Source: Christensenella sp. UBA4379 (GTDB lineage: Bacteria > Bacillota > Clostridia > Christensenellales > Aristaeellaceae). From it: 5,416 nt of DNA. Positions 5,393 to 5,416 of this stretch are shown here, one piece after another; positions within the stretch are counted from its first letter, which is position 1; each line of letters starts with the position of its first letter. Where the stretch lies: the NCBI GenBank assembly GCA_002391225.1, contig DGRV01000052.1:5987-11402 (forward strand), written 5' to 3'. Position numbers and translations under genes: made by a program. The notes under the pieces are model-generated. The model did no database searches. It was not told the DNA's origin and was given only the letters and a program-made list of their open reading frames with translations.

Positions 5393-5416
5393 TCCGTCGG
5401 GGGGGTCCGTAGGGGG
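5393..5416. repeat. G-rich 13-base tandem repeat at the right edge
   Basis: TCCGTCGGGGGGG (5393-5405) is followed at once by TCCGTAGGGGG (5406-5416), which is cut by the window end. That gives two units of a 13-base period with a long G run in each. Only two units are visible, so this may be the start of a longer array, part of the neighbouring repeat block, or chance. Confidence 0.45.

Larger units (their letters stand above)
5065..5416. other. Gene-free region rich in inverted repeats
   Basis: No credible gene is seen in these 352 bases. Open frames on both strands here are repeat-derived, lack a properly placed ribosome site, and have Arg/Pro/Gly/Trp-rich translations that fit no family I recognise. 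The stretch instead holds a strong hairpin just after the channel gene, two diverged copies of a hairpin-bearing repeat, a long imperfect stem between them, and a G-rich short tandem repeat at the right edge. The next gene, if any, lies beyond the window. Confidence 0.75.

Noticed and set aside
5086..5412. Plus-strand open frame through the repeat region
   Set aside because: Its GTG start lies inside the strong hairpin and within the Shine-Dalgarno-like stretch itself. The protein consists of translated repeats rich in Arg, Trp and Gly.
5143..5416. Insertion sequence or attachment site
   Set aside because: No transposase or integrase frame, no target duplication and no matching terminal inverted repeats were found within the window.

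Overview
The window looks like chromosomal DNA from a GC-rich low-GC-phylum relative, most likely a Clostridia member of the Oscillospiraceae type (Faecalibacterium/Subdoligranulum-like). This is inferred from strong Gram-positive style Shine-Dalgarno sequences, a GTG start, an MsmX/UgpC-type sugar ABC ATPase and a MATE exporter of clostridial flavour, all at high GC. No taxonomic marker gene is present, so the assignment is soft.

Layout, all genes on the plus strand. Positions 1-894 hold the 3' three quarters of an ABC sugar-importer ATPase, cut by the left edge. It ends at a good intrinsic terminator (915-942). Positions 943-1056 carry a promoter with an extended -10 box and a Shine-Dalgarno sequence. 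They drive a MATE-family multidrug/cation antiporter (1057-2400). Thirty bases later, with its own Shine-Dalgarno and a GTG start, comes an 877-codon membrane protein (2431-5064). The close spacing and the absence of a terminator make these two a likely two-gene operon. Positions 5065-5416 contain no credible gene. They hold several inverted repeats, including two diverged copies of a roughly 70-base element.

The most interesting gene is the 877-residue protein. It joins two TM-bounded extracellular regions to an MscS-type mechanosensitive channel pore. The second region reads as a Cache-like (double PAS) ligand sensor and the first looks related to it. The protein stops right after the MscS beta domain, so the large C-terminal alpha/beta cage of canonical MscS is absent. 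It may be a channel gated or tuned by an extracellular ligand, paired with an exporter.

The second notable signal is the downstream pair of repeats. They are about 83% identical, and four of their differences form two compensated base pairs in an 11-bp hairpin. The structure itself therefore seems to have been kept, as in a palindromic mobile repeat or a structured RNA. Between them lies another long imperfect stem with a symmetric GGA/GGA internal loop.
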